Shown here one piece after another: positions 25,699 to 33,909 of a stretch of 45,359 nucleotides of DNA (position 1 is its first letter; each line of letters starts with the position of its first letter). This DNA is from CAKKQX01 sp046313915 (GTDB taxonomy: Bacteria; Pseudomonadota; Gammaproteobacteria; Burkholderiales; SG8-41). Below the pieces are notes generated by a model. That model was not told where the DNA came from. It was given only the letters and a program-made list of their open reading frames with translations, and made no database searches. The position numbers and the translations under genes were made by a program. The stretch covers positions 1-45,359 of the forward strand of contig JBKBXX010000008.1 in assembly GCA_046313915.1 (NCBI GenBank). The letters run 5' to 3'.

Positions 25699-26145
25699 AT
25701 GAAGAATATTTTTGTGATGCTTGCGCTCGGGCTCGCCGGCTGCGGGACGCTGGGCACGAACTCGTCGCCGGGCAACGACAGCGCGGGCAACGAAATCAAG
25801 ACCATCGTTCCCAACAAGTCGCTGAATCTTTCGCGCTCGCTGCAGATCCCGCTCGAGGGCCTGCTGCTCGGCACCGCGATCTATCTGGTGGTGGACCCGC
25901 TCAGTCCCAACTGGCGTATCGAGGAGTCGCGCGCGGGCGACGACGCCTTTCGTCTCGCTTTGCGCCGCAAGCCGTTCGCGAGCGGCGGCGAAGGCGAAGC
26001 GATGCAGGTTTTGCAACGCCGTGCGGAACAGCTCGCCCGCGACCACGGGCGCAGCGGCTATACGATAGTGGAATTCACCGAAGGCATAGAATCGACGCTG
26101 CCGCTGGCGCAGCGGGTGTCCCACGGCGTCGTCCGCCTGCACTAG
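25699..26145 (+). CDS. Unrecognised small lipoprotein downstream of flgL
   Basis: Not recognised. The 148-residue product has a lipoprotein signal: a short hydrophobic stretch (IFVMLALGLAGC) with lipobox LAGC and predicted lipidated C15, then a Gly/Ser/Asn-rich linker. A folded-looking part follows (40-148) with LQIPLEGLLLGTAIYLVVDP, RIEESRAGDDAFRLALRRKP and a helix QVLQRRAEQLARDHG before GYTIVEFTEG. The start is 10 bases after the flgL stop, so it is likely co-transcribed with flgKL; the ribosome site is weak. An upstream TTG in frame is less likely. It may be an envelope factor linked to the flagellum, but no function is claimed. It faces the next gene convergently with only 37 bases between. 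Confidence 0.8.
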   Translation: MKNIFVMLALGLAGCGTLGTNSSPGNDSAGNEIKTIVPNKSLNLSRSLQIPLEGLLLGTAIYLVVDPLSPNWRIEESRAGDDAFRLALRRKPFASGGEGEAMQVLQRRAEQLARDHGRSGYTIVEFTEGIESTLPLAQRVSHGVVRLH

Positions 26146-26182
26146 CAGCGGCTGCGCGCCGCGCCAAAAACTCTCGAGGATA

Positions 26183-29100
26183 TCAGTCGGCGGAAGGGGT
26201 GCCGCCGTTCACGGCGGCCACGGCCTGGTGGAATGCTTGCGGCGGCGTCGGGCCGTTCGCCGAATTCACCGACAGTTCGCCGCTCAGCTTCAAGCCATTC
26301 CAGACGATCTCGGCGCCGCGTGCTGAAACGGCAGGCCAGCCGCCGGGGGATGCCGTTGCACCATCGTCTGTCGCGGCGGGCCCGGCTGCGGCGGGCGAGG
26401 CGGCCTGATGACCGGCGACCGCCGTCAAAGGGTGCGGTTCGGAAAACTGCAGGGCGGGGGAAAGCGGATAGAGCGCAACCGCCACCAGACTGGCGGCCAG
26501 TGCCAAGGCCAGCGCCAGGCGGCGCTGGGGCTGGCTTCGAGGCTTGCCTATTTTTCGTTCTGAAACAATTGGTTGGGCATGGTTTTCGTTGGCGGCGGAG
26601 GCGGTGGCGAGAGCGGCCGTGGCCTGTTCCAGCGCCGTACGGTGTTCCTGGGCCCGATTTTCGGCGACAGCGAGCGCCGCCTGTTCGGCATCGAGCCGCG
26701 CACGCGCCAGTTCGGCGGCCATCGTTTCGGCCTGGGCGCGGGCGGCTGCCGCGGTTTCGGCTTCCTTGTGGATCCTGATGCGGATCCGCGCCGCGGCCTT
26801 GGCGGCGGTTTCAGCCGTTGCGCGGGAGCGGGCTTGGTTCATCACCCGTTCTTCAACGGCGATGCGCCCGCGCGCCGCTTCCAGGGCCTCGGTTTCGGCT
26901 TGTAGCCTTGCCTTGGCCGCGATTTCGGCGTCATTTTCGAGCTCGGCGCGCTTTTCGGCTGCAGCCAGTGCCAAGGCTTCGGCTTGCGCACGCGAACGGG
27001 CTTGTGCTGCCGCCGCTTCCTCGGCTTGGGCGCGGGCAGCGGCGCGCTCCGCGGCTTCGGCGTCCGCCCATTTCCGGGATTCGGTGGCGGCGAGCGCCTG
27101 CTGCTCGATGCGGATGCGCTCCTGCTCTTGCTGCGCGGCTGCGGCATCGGTCTCGGCACACGCTTGTGCCAGCGCTGCGGCTTCTTCGTGCGCACGGGCG
27201 AGGGTTTCGGCTGCGGTCTGGGCGGCGGCTTCGGCCTGTGCTCTCGAGCGGGCTGCGTCGGCGGCGCGGCGTTCGGCCGCGGCGCGCTGGCGCGCTGCTG
27301 CGATCGCGTTTTCCTCGGCCGTGGCCCTGGCGCGGGCTTCGGCTTCGGCGGTGAGTTCTTCGTGGGCGCGGCTTTCCGCCAGCGCCGCGGCCTGCTTTTC
27401 GGCGGCGGCGCGTTTTTCCGCGGCTTCCTTCGCCATCGTTTCGGCCTGCTGCCGCGCCCGCGCTTCCTCGGCGGCTACGGCCTCGACCGCCGCACGCGCT
27501 TGCGCTTGCTGTCGCGCTTCGAGCTCGGCGCGGTTGCGCGCTTCGGCAGCCGCCCGCGCTTCGCGTTCGGCAGCCGCCCGCGCCTCGGCTGCCGCACACG
27601 CCTGCCGGTCGGCGGCGAGGCGCGCGTTGATGGCTTCGAGTTCGCGCGCTTCGGCTTGCGCTCGCGCTTGTGCCTGTTCCGCGGCGAGGCTTTCGGCCTC
27701 GGCTTTGGCGCGAACGAGCGCGCTGCTTTCCTGTTCAGCCTGGAGGCGCGTTTCGGCTGCCGCCCGCGCCTTGGCGTCGGCTTCGGCGCGCAGGCGCGTT
27801 TCCTCGATGATCGCGTTTTCCGCCCTGGCGCGGGCGTAAGCCTGCTCGGCGGCTTCGGTTTCGGCTTTGGCCCGCGCGTCCGCCGCCGCTTTGGCCTGGG
27901 CTTCGGCGCGTGCGCGCGCTTCGGCCGCGGCCTGGGCCTGGGCGTCGGCTTCGGCGCGCGCGCGCGCTTCCTTGACTGCACGCACCTCGGCCCTGATCCG
28001 CGCCTGCGTTTCCTCGCCGGCGAGGTTTTCCGCTTCGGCTTTTGCCAGCGCCAATGCCGCCATTTCCTGCTCGGCGCGTGCTCTTTCGAGCGCGGCGGCT
28101 TCCGCACGCGCCTCGGCGGTGATGCGTGCGCGTGCTTCTTCCAGCGCTTTCGCTTCGGCCGCCGTCCGCGCTTGCGACTGGAGCATCGCGAGATTTTCCG
28201 CCTGCGCGCGTTCCTGGGCGAAAGCGTGGGCTTCCTGTTCGAGCTGGATCCGGATTCTGGCCGCTTCTTTCGCCTTGGTTTCGGCATCGAGGCGGCGTTG
28301 GGCTTCGGCTATCGCCAAGACTTCCGCTTTTTCCCGGCCCTGGGCTTCGCGCGCGGCGGCTGCTTCCGCCTCGACGCGGGCGGCAGCCTTCGCCGCGAGC
28401 TCCTCTTCCGCCTGGGCGCGACTTTCTGCGGCTTTGCGCGCCGCGGTTTCCGCCTCGAGGCGCAGGCGCGCCTGTTCGAGCGTGCGCGCTTCGGCCTGGG
28501 CGCGAGCTTCCATTTCCGCGGCTGCGAGGCGCTCGGCCTCGGCCTGCTCGCGCGCCAGCGCATTGGCTTGTTCCTGCGCCCTGATTTTCGCGCGCGCGTT
28601 TTCCGCGGCATCGTTTTGCGCCTGGATTTCGGCGAGCGCGAGTTCGGCGGCCTGCTGCTCGGCGCGGGCCCGGGCTTCGGCGGCCTCCCGTGCCTGTTTC
28701 TCGGCGGCGGCCTTGGTCTGGGCGTGGGCGAGCGCTTCGGCTTGCGCCGCGGCGCGCGCTTCCGCTTCCGTGGCTGCCTGTTCGCGGGCTGCGGCCTCGC
28801 GGACGGCGAGCTCGACGGCTTTTTGTTCCAGCTGGGCGCGCGCTTCGGCGGCTTCGCGGCCGCGTGCTTCGGCCGCTTTGCGCGCTTTGGCCTTGGCGAC
28901 CAGCGCGGCTTCGGCGCGAGCCCTGGCGCGTGCTTCTTCGGTGGCGGCGACCTCGGCCGCCGCGCGTGCCTGGGCCATGGCGGCGGCAGTCGCTTCGGCG
29001 CGGCCTCGCGCCTCCGCCGCCACGCGCGCCCTGGCTTCGGCGGTGATGTGGGCCCTGGCTTCCTGGATCGCCTCGTCTTCGGCCAGGATGCGTGCTTTTT

Positions 29101-29260
29101 TCTCGGCGGCGAGCCGGGCGGCCGGCTCTGCCATGATATCCGGAGGCAGGATCGCGTTCGCTACCGGTTCCGGCGCCGATGGCTGTGCGGCAGCGGGGAC
29201 GTTTTCGAGCGACGGATCGGCTGCGGCGACGGTCTGCAAAGGGCGCGATTGGGCTTGCAT
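26183..29260 (-). CDS. Giant Ala/Glu/Arg-rich coiled-coil membrane protein at the end of the fli operon
   Basis: Not a recognised family. The 1025-residue product has a Pro/Ala-rich N-terminus (1-56), then 59 consecutive 14-residue repeats (57-882) without any insertion or deletion. The consensus is R-x-x-A-E-x-x-A-x-x-x-A-x-x. A short basic linker (ERKIGKPRSQPQRR) leads to one hydrophobic segment (about 915-931) and a 94-residue tail rich in Ala, Pro and Gly. The positive residues before the segment suggest the repeats are cytoplasmic and the tail periplasmic. Fourteen residues equal two heptads, so a continuous coiled coil is expected, about 120 nm long if fully helical. It lies 118 bases after fliR on the same strand, with a sigma-54-like site before it. 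Long open frames on the opposite strand reflect the repetitive GCN codons. TolA-like domains are the nearest analogy in composition; a scaffold or tether role is inference. Confidence 0.85.
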   Translation of the reverse strand: MQAQSRPLQTVAAADPSLENVPAAAQPSAPEPVANAILPPDIMAEPAARLAAEKKARILAEDEAIQEARAHITAEARARVAAEARGRAEATAAAMAQARAAAEVAATEEARARARAEAALVAKAKARKAAEARGREAAEARAQLEQKAVELAVREAAAREQAATEAEARAAAQAEALAHAQTKAAAEKQAREAAEARARAEQQAAELALAEIQAQNDAAENARAKIRAQEQANALAREQAEAERLAAAEMEARAQAEARTLEQARLRLEAETAARKAAESRAQAEEELAAKAAARVEAEAAAAREAQGREKAEVLAIAEAQRRLDAETKAKEAARIRIQLEQEAHAFAQERAQAENLAMLQSQARTAAEAKALEEARARITAEARAEAAALERARAEQEMAALALAKAEAENLAGEETQARIRAEVRAVKEARARAEADAQAQAAAEARARAEAQAKAAADARAKAETEAAEQAYARARAENAIIEETRLRAEADAKARAAAETRLQAEQESSALVRAKAEAESLAAEQAQARAQAEARELEAINARLAADRQACAAAEARAAAEREARAAAEARNRAELEARQQAQARAAVEAVAAEEARARQQAETMAKEAAEKRAAAEKQAAALAESRAHEELTAEAEARARATAEENAIAAARQRAAAERRAADAARSRAQAEAAAQTAAETLARAHEEAAALAQACAETDAAAAQQEQERIRIEQQALAATESRKWADAEAAERAAARAQAEEAAAAQARSRAQAEALALAAAEKRAELENDAEIAAKARLQAETEALEAARGRIAVEERVMNQARSRATAETAAKAAARIRIRIHKEAETAAAARAQAETMAAELARARLDAEQAALAVAENRAQEHRTALEQATAALATASAANENHAQPIVSERKIGKPRSQPQRRLALALALAASLVAVALYPLSPALQFSEPHPLTAVAGHQAASPAAAGPAATDDGATASPGGWPAVSARGAEIVWNGLKLSGELSVNSANGPTPPQAFHQAVAAVNGGTPSAD
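26615..29092 (-). repeat. 59 tandem 42-base units coding for a 14-residue coiled-coil repeat
   Basis: Cutting the protein from residue 57 every 14 residues gives 59 units in perfect register up to residue 882. Examples are RAQAEEELAAKAAA, REKAEVLAIAEAQR, RLDAETKAKEAARI and RAQAEALALAAAEK. Arg is usual at position 1, Ala at 4, 8 and 12, and Glu at 5. Units differ considerably in sequence, so the array is old or selected at the protein level rather than a fresh DNA expansion. Confidence 0.92.
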
Positions 29261-29309
29261 TTGTCGTTACAGTATCAAGCTTCGCCGGCGACGGAGGCCG
29301 CGAACAGGC

Positions 29310-29325
29310 GGCAAAAACCCCTCCA
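29310..29325 (-). promoter_or_regulatory. Possible sigma-54 promoter of the coiled-coil gene
   Basis: On the minus strand TGGAGGGGTTTTTGCC places GG and GC exactly 10 bases apart with a good TTTTTGC -12 box and TGG at -24. The rest of the -24 box (CAC) is not conserved. It lies 50 bases before the start at 29260, in the gap after fliR. Confidence 0.4.
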
Positions 29326-29378
29326 TTTCACGGCTTCGCGCGAGGCGCTCCACGTCCTGGCCGGCAACGGGCGAATAC

Positions 29379-30158
29379 TCACAGCGGACCGCCGAGCCGC
29401 GCCATCGCGCCCAGACCATTTTCGAACAGGCGTGTGAGCGCCGGGGTCAGGAAAGGCAGGACAAGACCGAGCATGAGCAGTCCCAGCGCCAGCGTCAGCG
29501 GGAAACCGACGGCGAACAGGTTCAGCTGCGGCGCGGCGCGGGTCAGCACGCCCAAGGCGAGGTTGGCGATCAGCAGCGAAGCGAGCAAGGGCAGCGCCAG
29601 CAGCACCCCGACGCGGAAAATCTCGGCTCCCCATTCGACGAGCATGAAAAAAGTCGGCGCTTCCAGCGTTGCAGCGGCGACAGGCAGGGCGGTGAAACTG
29701 CCCGAGAGCAGGTAGATCATCTGCAGATGGCCATCCATGGACAGGAAGGCGAGGATGGCCACGATCTCGAGGAACTGGCCGACCACGGGCGACTGCCCCG
29801 CGTTTTGGGGATCGAAGAATACCGCGAACCCGAGACCCATTTGCAGCCCTGCGAGCTCGCCTGCCATTTCCACCGCGACGAACACGATGCGGATCGCGAA
29901 CCCCAGCGCGACGCCGATGACGATCTGCTGCGCGAGAATCAGCAGGCCGAGCAGCGATCCGGGGTCGATCGCGGGCGGCGGCCCCAGCGTGGGCGCCACG
30001 ATCGCGGTGATCAGCAGGGCGAGCGCCACTCTCACGCGCAGCGGCAGCGCCGGGTTGCTCAATACCGGCGCGCTCATGATGAGCGCCAGGATGCGCGCCA
30101 GCGGCCAGAGGAAAGCCGCGAGCAGCGCATTGAGCTCGGCGCTGCTGATGCTGATCAT
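29379..30158 (-). CDS. fliR: Flagellar export apparatus protein FliR
   Basis: FliR is part of the FliPQR export-gate core in the MS ring. The 259-residue product is strongly hydrophobic with about six membrane-embedded helices and family stretches such as FLWPLARILALIMSAPVL, GFAIRIVFVAVEMAGELAGLQMGLGFA and FFDPQNAGQSPVVGQF. It follows fliQ after 34 bases and is the last recognised fli gene of the run. Confidence 0.96.
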   Translation of the reverse strand: MISISSAELNALLAAFLWPLARILALIMSAPVLSNPALPLRVRVALALLITAIVAPTLGPPPAIDPGSLLGLLILAQQIVIGVALGFAIRIVFVAVEMAGELAGLQMGLGFAVFFDPQNAGQSPVVGQFLEIVAILAFLSMDGHLQMIYLLSGSFTALPVAAATLEAPTFFMLVEWGAEIFRVGVLLALPLLASLLIANLALGVLTRAAPQLNLFAVGFPLTLALGLLMLGLVLPFLTPALTRLFENGLGAMARLGGPL

Positions 30159-30192
30159 GAAAGCGGCGGAGCGGGGAAGGTGCGCCGGATGG

Positions 30193-30462
30193 CTAGCCGA
30201 CCATCAACGGCAGGTTGGTGAACAGGCTGCGCATGTAGTCGAGCAGCACGTTCAGCATCCAGGGGCCGGCGATCACCATCGTGACGAACATCGCCAGCAG
30301 CTTGGGGATGAACGACAACGTCATCTCGTTGATCTGGGTCGCGGCCTGGAAAATGCTGACCAGAAGACCGGTCACCAGGGCCGCCAGCAGCAGCGGCGCA
30401 GACACCATGATGGTGATTTCCACTGCCTGCCTGCCGATGGTCATTACGCTTTCCGGGGTCAT
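30193..30462 (-). CDS. fliQ: Flagellar export apparatus protein FliQ
   Basis: FliQ is a small two-helix member of the FliPQR core. The 89-residue product matches the family size and sequence: MTPESVMTIGRQAVEITIMV at the N-terminus, LLAALVTGLLVSIFQAATQINEMTLSFIPKL in the centre, and a second helix LLAMFVTMVIAGPWML. Confidence 0.97.
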   Translation of the reverse strand: MTPESVMTIGRQAVEITIMVSAPLLLAALVTGLLVSIFQAATQINEMTLSFIPKLLAMFVTMVIAGPWMLNVLLDYMRSLFTNLPLMVG

Positions 30463-30515
30463 GGACGGGATTTCCTGATGAGGCGTTTTATGAAGGGGGC
30501 GCGTCGGGCTTTGCG

Positions 30516-31361
30516 CTAGGTGTAAAAGCTTTGTACCAGCGATCCGATCAGCAGGTGCCAGCCATCCACCAGTACGAACAGCATGATTTTGAAAGGCAGC
30601 GAAATGATGACCGGCGAGAGCATCATCATGCCCATCGACATCAGCACGCTCGCCACCACCATATCGATGATGAGAAAGGGCAGGAACACTAGAAAGCCGA
30701 TCTGGAACGCCGTTTTCAGCTCGCTGGTGATGTAGGCGGGCACCAGGATCCGCAGCGGCACTTCATCGCGGTTCTGCAGCTCGCCGCTGTTGGAGATTCT
30801 GGCGAACAGCGCGAGGTCGGTGTGGCGCGTCTGCCGTAGCATGAACGTCTTGAGCGGCGCACCGCCTTTTTCCAGTGCCTCGTTCATGCTGATGCGGTTT
30901 TCCGAAAAAGGCTTGTAGGCCTGGACGTAAATCTGGTCCATCACCGGTGACATCACGAAAAAAGTCAGAAACAGCGCGAGTCCGATCATGACCTGGTTGG
31001 GCGGGGAGCTCTGGGTGCCCAGCGCATGGCGCAGCAGCGACAGCACGATGATGATGCGGGTGAAGCCGGTCATCATCAGCAGCGCCGCGGGAAGGAAGGT
31101 GAGCGCGGTGAGCAGCAGCAGCGTCTGGATGCTCAGCGTGTAGGTTTGACCGCCTCCCGGCGCCGCCGAGCTGGTGAATGCCGGCAGCCCCTGCTGGGCG
31201 AGCGCAGGTGTGCTCGCGATGCCGGCAACCAGGACGAGGCCCAGCAGCGAGCGGAGCCTGGCGCCGCGGCGCGCGCTACCGGCGGGTGCGCGAAACGGCG
31301 ATTTTTTGCCGGCGATGCGCGCGATGACGCGGCCGGTCGCCATCGACCCGTCGCTAACCAT
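30516..31361 (-). CDS. fliP: Flagellar export apparatus protein FliP
   Basis: FliP is the main subunit of the export-gate core. The product has a cleavable signal peptide (LLGLVLVAGIASTPALA), then the conserved LTALTFLPAALLMMTGFTRIIIVLSLLRHALGTQSSPPNQVM, FFVMSPVMDQIYVQA and C-terminal ELKTAFQIGFLVFLPFLIIDMVVASVLMSMGMMM. The start is uncertain: a GTG at 31367, ATG at 31361 (used here; 281 residues) and ATG at 31343 are all in frame. The first two overlap the fliO stop. A long basic N-terminal extension precedes the signal sequence if the upstream starts are used. Confidence 0.95.
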   Translation of the reverse strand: MVSDGSMATGRVIARIAGKKSPFRAPAGSARRGARLRSLLGLVLVAGIASTPALAQQGLPAFTSSAAPGGGQTYTLSIQTLLLLTALTFLPAALLMMTGFTRIIIVLSLLRHALGTQSSPPNQVMIGLALFLTFFVMSPVMDQIYVQAYKPFSENRISMNEALEKGGAPLKTFMLRQTRHTDLALFARISNSGELQNRDEVPLRILVPAYITSELKTAFQIGFLVFLPFLIIDMVVASVLMSMGMMMLSPVIISLPFKIMLFVLVDGWHLLIGSLVQSFYT

Positions 31362-31803
31362 GGTCACGCTTGTCCATCATCTGCTTCAGCCACGCCTGGA
31401 ATCCGGCCGCTGCCTGTGGCGTGGCAGGGCTGTCGGGCAATCTTTCTTTTCTCGGCATGCTGTGCAGGGCGTTGACGCGCCCCGGCGCGACGCCGAGCAC
31501 GAGCCAGGTATCACCCACTTCGACCAGCACCACGCGCTCGCGCTGCCCCACCAGCGCGCCGCCGACCACCCTGATCACGCCAACGGCGCCGTGCTGACGC
31601 GGGCCGAAGCGCTTGAATGCCCACGCGAGGCCGATCACGGCGAGCAGCACCAGCAGCAGGCCGGCGAACACCTGCAGCATGCCGGCTGCCGGCCCGACCA
31701 CGGGTGGGGCCACGGCCGCCGCTCGTTCGGCAGCCTGCGCCGGCAGCTCCGCCGTCCATAGTGCGAAGGTCAAGGCGGCGCCGTGAAGCGGATTGCGGAT
31801 CAT
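31354..31803 (-). CDS. fliO: Flagellar export apparatus assembly protein FliO
   Basis: FliO helps FliP assemble in the inner membrane. The 149-residue product has an N-terminal Ala-rich segment, one clear membrane segment (MLQVFAGLLLVLLAVIGLAWAF, about 42-63) and a cytoplasmic part with the FliO pattern KRFGPRQHGAVGVIRVVGGALVGQRERVVLVEVGDTWLVLGVAPGRV. It lies between fliN and fliP as expected. Confidence 0.92.
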   Translation of the reverse strand: MIRNPLHGAALTFALWTAELPAQAAERAAAVAPPVVGPAAGMLQVFAGLLLVLLAVIGLAWAFKRFGPRQHGAVGVIRVVGGALVGQRERVVLVEVGDTWLVLGVAPGRVNALHSMPRKERLPDSPATPQAAAGFQAWLKQMMDKRDHG

Positions 31804-31812
31804 CGGCTGCGC

Positions 31813-32223
31813 CTAGCGGTTGAGTTTGCGGATGCGTTCCGACGGCGTGATGATGTCGGTGAGGCGGATGCCGAACTTGTCATTGACCACCACCACTTCT
31901 CCCTGGGCGATCAGGCAGCCGTTGACCAGCACGTCCATCGGCTCACCGGCCAGGCCGTCGAGCTCGACCACCGAACCTTGCGCGAGCTGCAGCAGGTTCT
32001 TGATCGCGAGCTTGGTGCGCCCGAGTTCGACGGTGAGCTGGACCGGGATGTCCAGGATCATGTCGATGTCGTTGCGGGTGTCGTTGGCCGAGCTTCCCGA
32101 AGCGAGCTGGTCGAAAACGGCGGCAGTGTTCGCGGGGGCTTCGTTGGCGACCGCGGCCTGTTCGGCGAGGGCGGCGCCCCAGTCGTCGGTGCTGATCTGT
32201 TGTTCGGCTGTTGGATTGACCAT
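31813..32223 (-). CDS. fliN: Flagellar C-ring switch protein FliN
   Basis: FliN forms the bottom of the C-ring and binds FliH. The 136-residue product has an acidic variable N-terminus and a SpoA domain (about 60-136) with ILDIPVQLTVELGRTKLAIKNLLQLAQGSVVELDGLAGEPMDVLVNG and VVVNDKFGIRLTDII. The ATG at 32223 is chosen because GGAG lies seven bases upstream. An earlier ATG at 32235 overlaps the fliM stop (TAATG) and would add four residues. Confidence 0.95.
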   Translation of the reverse strand: MVNPTAEQQISTDDWGAALAEQAAVANEAPANTAAVFDQLASGSSANDTRNDIDMILDIPVQLTVELGRTKLAIKNLLQLAQGSVVELDGLAGEPMDVLVNGCLIAQGEVVVVNDKFGIRLTDIITPSERIRKLNR

Positions 32224-32234
32224 GTTCGTCTCCA

Positions 32235-33239
32235 TTAGAGATTCGGTTTTCTGATGTTGTCGTCCTCATCGACGTCCGGCGCGAGCAGCCTGTTGACCTT
32301 GAGCGCATACTGGCCGTTGAAAATGCCGTAATTGCATTCCATGACCGGCACGTTGTCGACTTCGGCGACGATGCTCTTCGGAATGTCGAGCGGGATGATG
32401 TCGCCGGCTTTCATCTTGAGTATCTGTTTCAGCGTGATGTTCTTGCGGCCGAGATTGGCGACGAGCTCCACTTCCGCGCTCTTGATCTGCTTGGAGAGCA
32501 GGCGCACCCAGCGCTTGTCCACTTCCATCTGGTCGCCCTGGAGACTGCTGTAGAGCAGATCGCGGATGGGTTCGATCATCGAGTACGGCATGCAGATGTG
32601 AAATTCGCCGCCGGAGGCGCCGAGCTCGATGTTGAATGTCGTGGTCACCACCACCTCGTTGGGCGTGGCGATGTTCGCGAACTGGGTGTTCATCTCGGAG
32701 CGCGCATACTCGAACTTGATCGGGTAGACCGGTTTCCAGGATTTTTCGTAGTCTTCGAACACCACGTTGAGCATGTTCTGGATGATGCGCTGCTCCGTCG
32801 GCGTGAAATCGCGGCCTTCGACCCGAGTGTGAAACCTGCCGTCGCCGCCGAACATGTTGTCTATGACCAGGAACACCAGGTTGGGGTCGAAAATGAACAA
32901 CGCCGTGCCGCGCAGCGGCCGCGCCTGCACCAGGTTGAGATTGGTGGGCACCACCAGGTTGCGCACGAATTCGCTGTACTTGAGCACCCGCACCGGGCTC
33001 ACCGAGATTTCGGCAGTGCGCCGCATGAAGTTGAACAATCCGATGCGCAGCAGGCGCGCGAAGCGCTCGTTGATGATCTCGAGCGTCGGCATGCGGCCGC
33101 GGACGATGCGCTCCTGGGTCGCGATGTTGTAGGGGCGGATCCCGCTGCTGTCCTGATCGTCCTTTTGATCCTCGCTCTCGCCGGTGACGCCGCGCAATAG
33201 CGCGTCGACTTCGTCCTGGGAAAGGAATTCCTTGGCCAT
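32235..33239 (-). CDS. fliM: Flagellar C-ring switch protein FliM
   Basis: FliM is the middle C-ring protein and the CheY-P target. The 334-residue product begins with the CheY-binding peptide FLSQDEVDALLRGV (residues 5-18). Next comes the FliG-binding middle domain (LEIINERFARLLRIGLFNFMRRTAEI, GTALFIFDPNLVFLVIDNMFGGDGRF), then a C-terminal SpoA domain with LGRKNITLKQILKMKAGDIIPLDIP. It sits between fliL and fliN with a 6-base gap and a 1-base overlap if the early fliN start is used. Confidence 0.97.
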   Translation of the reverse strand: MAKEFLSQDEVDALLRGVTGESEDQKDDQDSSGIRPYNIATQERIVRGRMPTLEIINERFARLLRIGLFNFMRRTAEISVSPVRVLKYSEFVRNLVVPTNLNLVQARPLRGTALFIFDPNLVFLVIDNMFGGDGRFHTRVEGRDFTPTEQRIIQNMLNVVFEDYEKSWKPVYPIKFEYARSEMNTQFANIATPNEVVVTTTFNIELGASGGEFHICMPYSMIEPIRDLLYSSLQGDQMEVDKRWVRLLSKQIKSAEVELVANLGRKNITLKQILKMKAGDIIPLDIPKSIVAEVDNVPVMECNYGIFNGQYALKVNRLLAPDVDEDDNIRKPNL

Positions 33240-33245
33240 TGCGGG

Positions 33246-33764
33246 TTACTGGATGACGAAAGAGGTGAAAAGCACGGCCTGCACCTGTTCCTGGACGGTT
33301 GCGGGCGCGAGCGATTTGCGGACCACCGCCAGGATTTCCTCGCTCAGTTTTTCCTTGCCGGCGATGGTGGAAATCTCCGAGGCGCGCTTGCTCGACAGCT
33401 GCAGCAGCACGCCGTTGCGGATTTCGGGCATTCTCGCCTTGATCAGTTCCACCGTCGCGCTGTCCTTGACCTTGAGCGCCAGGCCGACTTGCAGGTACTG
33501 GTCGCCCGCCTCCGGCTGCAGGTTGACGGTGAAGGATTCGAGCGCGTGGAAAACCGGCGGTTTTTCGGGCTCCTTGGGCGCTTCGGTTTTTTCGGCGCCC
33601 GCCTCGTGTTCTGCGCCCAGGAAAAACCATGCGCCCGCGCCAGCGCCACCGAGCACGACGAGCAGCACGATGGCGATCACAAGGCCGCGTTTCTTTTTCT
33701 TGGGCGGCGGCGCGGTCTCGGCTTCCGGTGGGGGGGCTGCCGCTTTGGCGGGGGCTTTGGCCAT
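33246..33764 (-). CDS. fliL: Flagellar basal-body-associated protein FliL
   Basis: FliL is an inner-membrane protein that surrounds and supports stators. The 172-residue product has an Ala/Pro/Lys-rich cytoplasmic start ending in PPPKKKKRG, one membrane segment (LVIAIVLLVVLGGAGAGAWFFL, about 28-49) and a periplasmic stomatin-like domain (70-172) with FHALESFTVNLQPEAGDQYLQVGLALKV and the family C-terminus VLFTSFVIQ. Confidence 0.94.
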   Translation of the reverse strand: MAKAPAKAAAPPPEAETAPPPKKKKRGLVIAIVLLVVLGGAGAGAWFFLGAEHEAGAEKTEAPKEPEKPPVFHALESFTVNLQPEAGDQYLQVGLALKVKDSATVELIKARMPEIRNGVLLQLSSKRASEISTIAGKEKLSEEILAVVRKSLAPATVQEQVQAVLFTSFVIQ

Positions 33765-33909
33765 CTGGGTACTCCGTTTTCTGGAATTTTCCCGCGTATT
33801 ATGTGGGGGAGCACTGCACGGTGATCCGGCGAATAGAATGCCTAAATGCCGTCATCTCGCGTTTTGGCGCCGCGGGCGGATCGCGCCTCTCCTGCATGCA
33901 ACGCTCGGT

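Noticed and set aside
26615..29092. 42-base periodic DNA considered as a CRISPR or satellite array
   Set aside because: Units are not near-identical and have no repeat-spacer pattern; the periodicity is that of the encoded protein.
26544..30221. Long plus-strand open frames of 431, 817 and 784 codons across the coiled-coil gene
   Set aside because: They arise from the repetitive GC-rich Ala/Glu/Arg codons of the minus-strand gene, give Cys/Arg/Gly- or Ala/Ser-only products, and one runs into fliR antisense. The minus-strand reading gives a regular 14-residue repeat, a membrane segment and sensible context.
33765..33909. Sigma-54-like AGGCAT...GCC site upstream of fliL
   Set aside because: Spacing is right but both boxes match poorly, and fliL is already covered by the fliK promoter.
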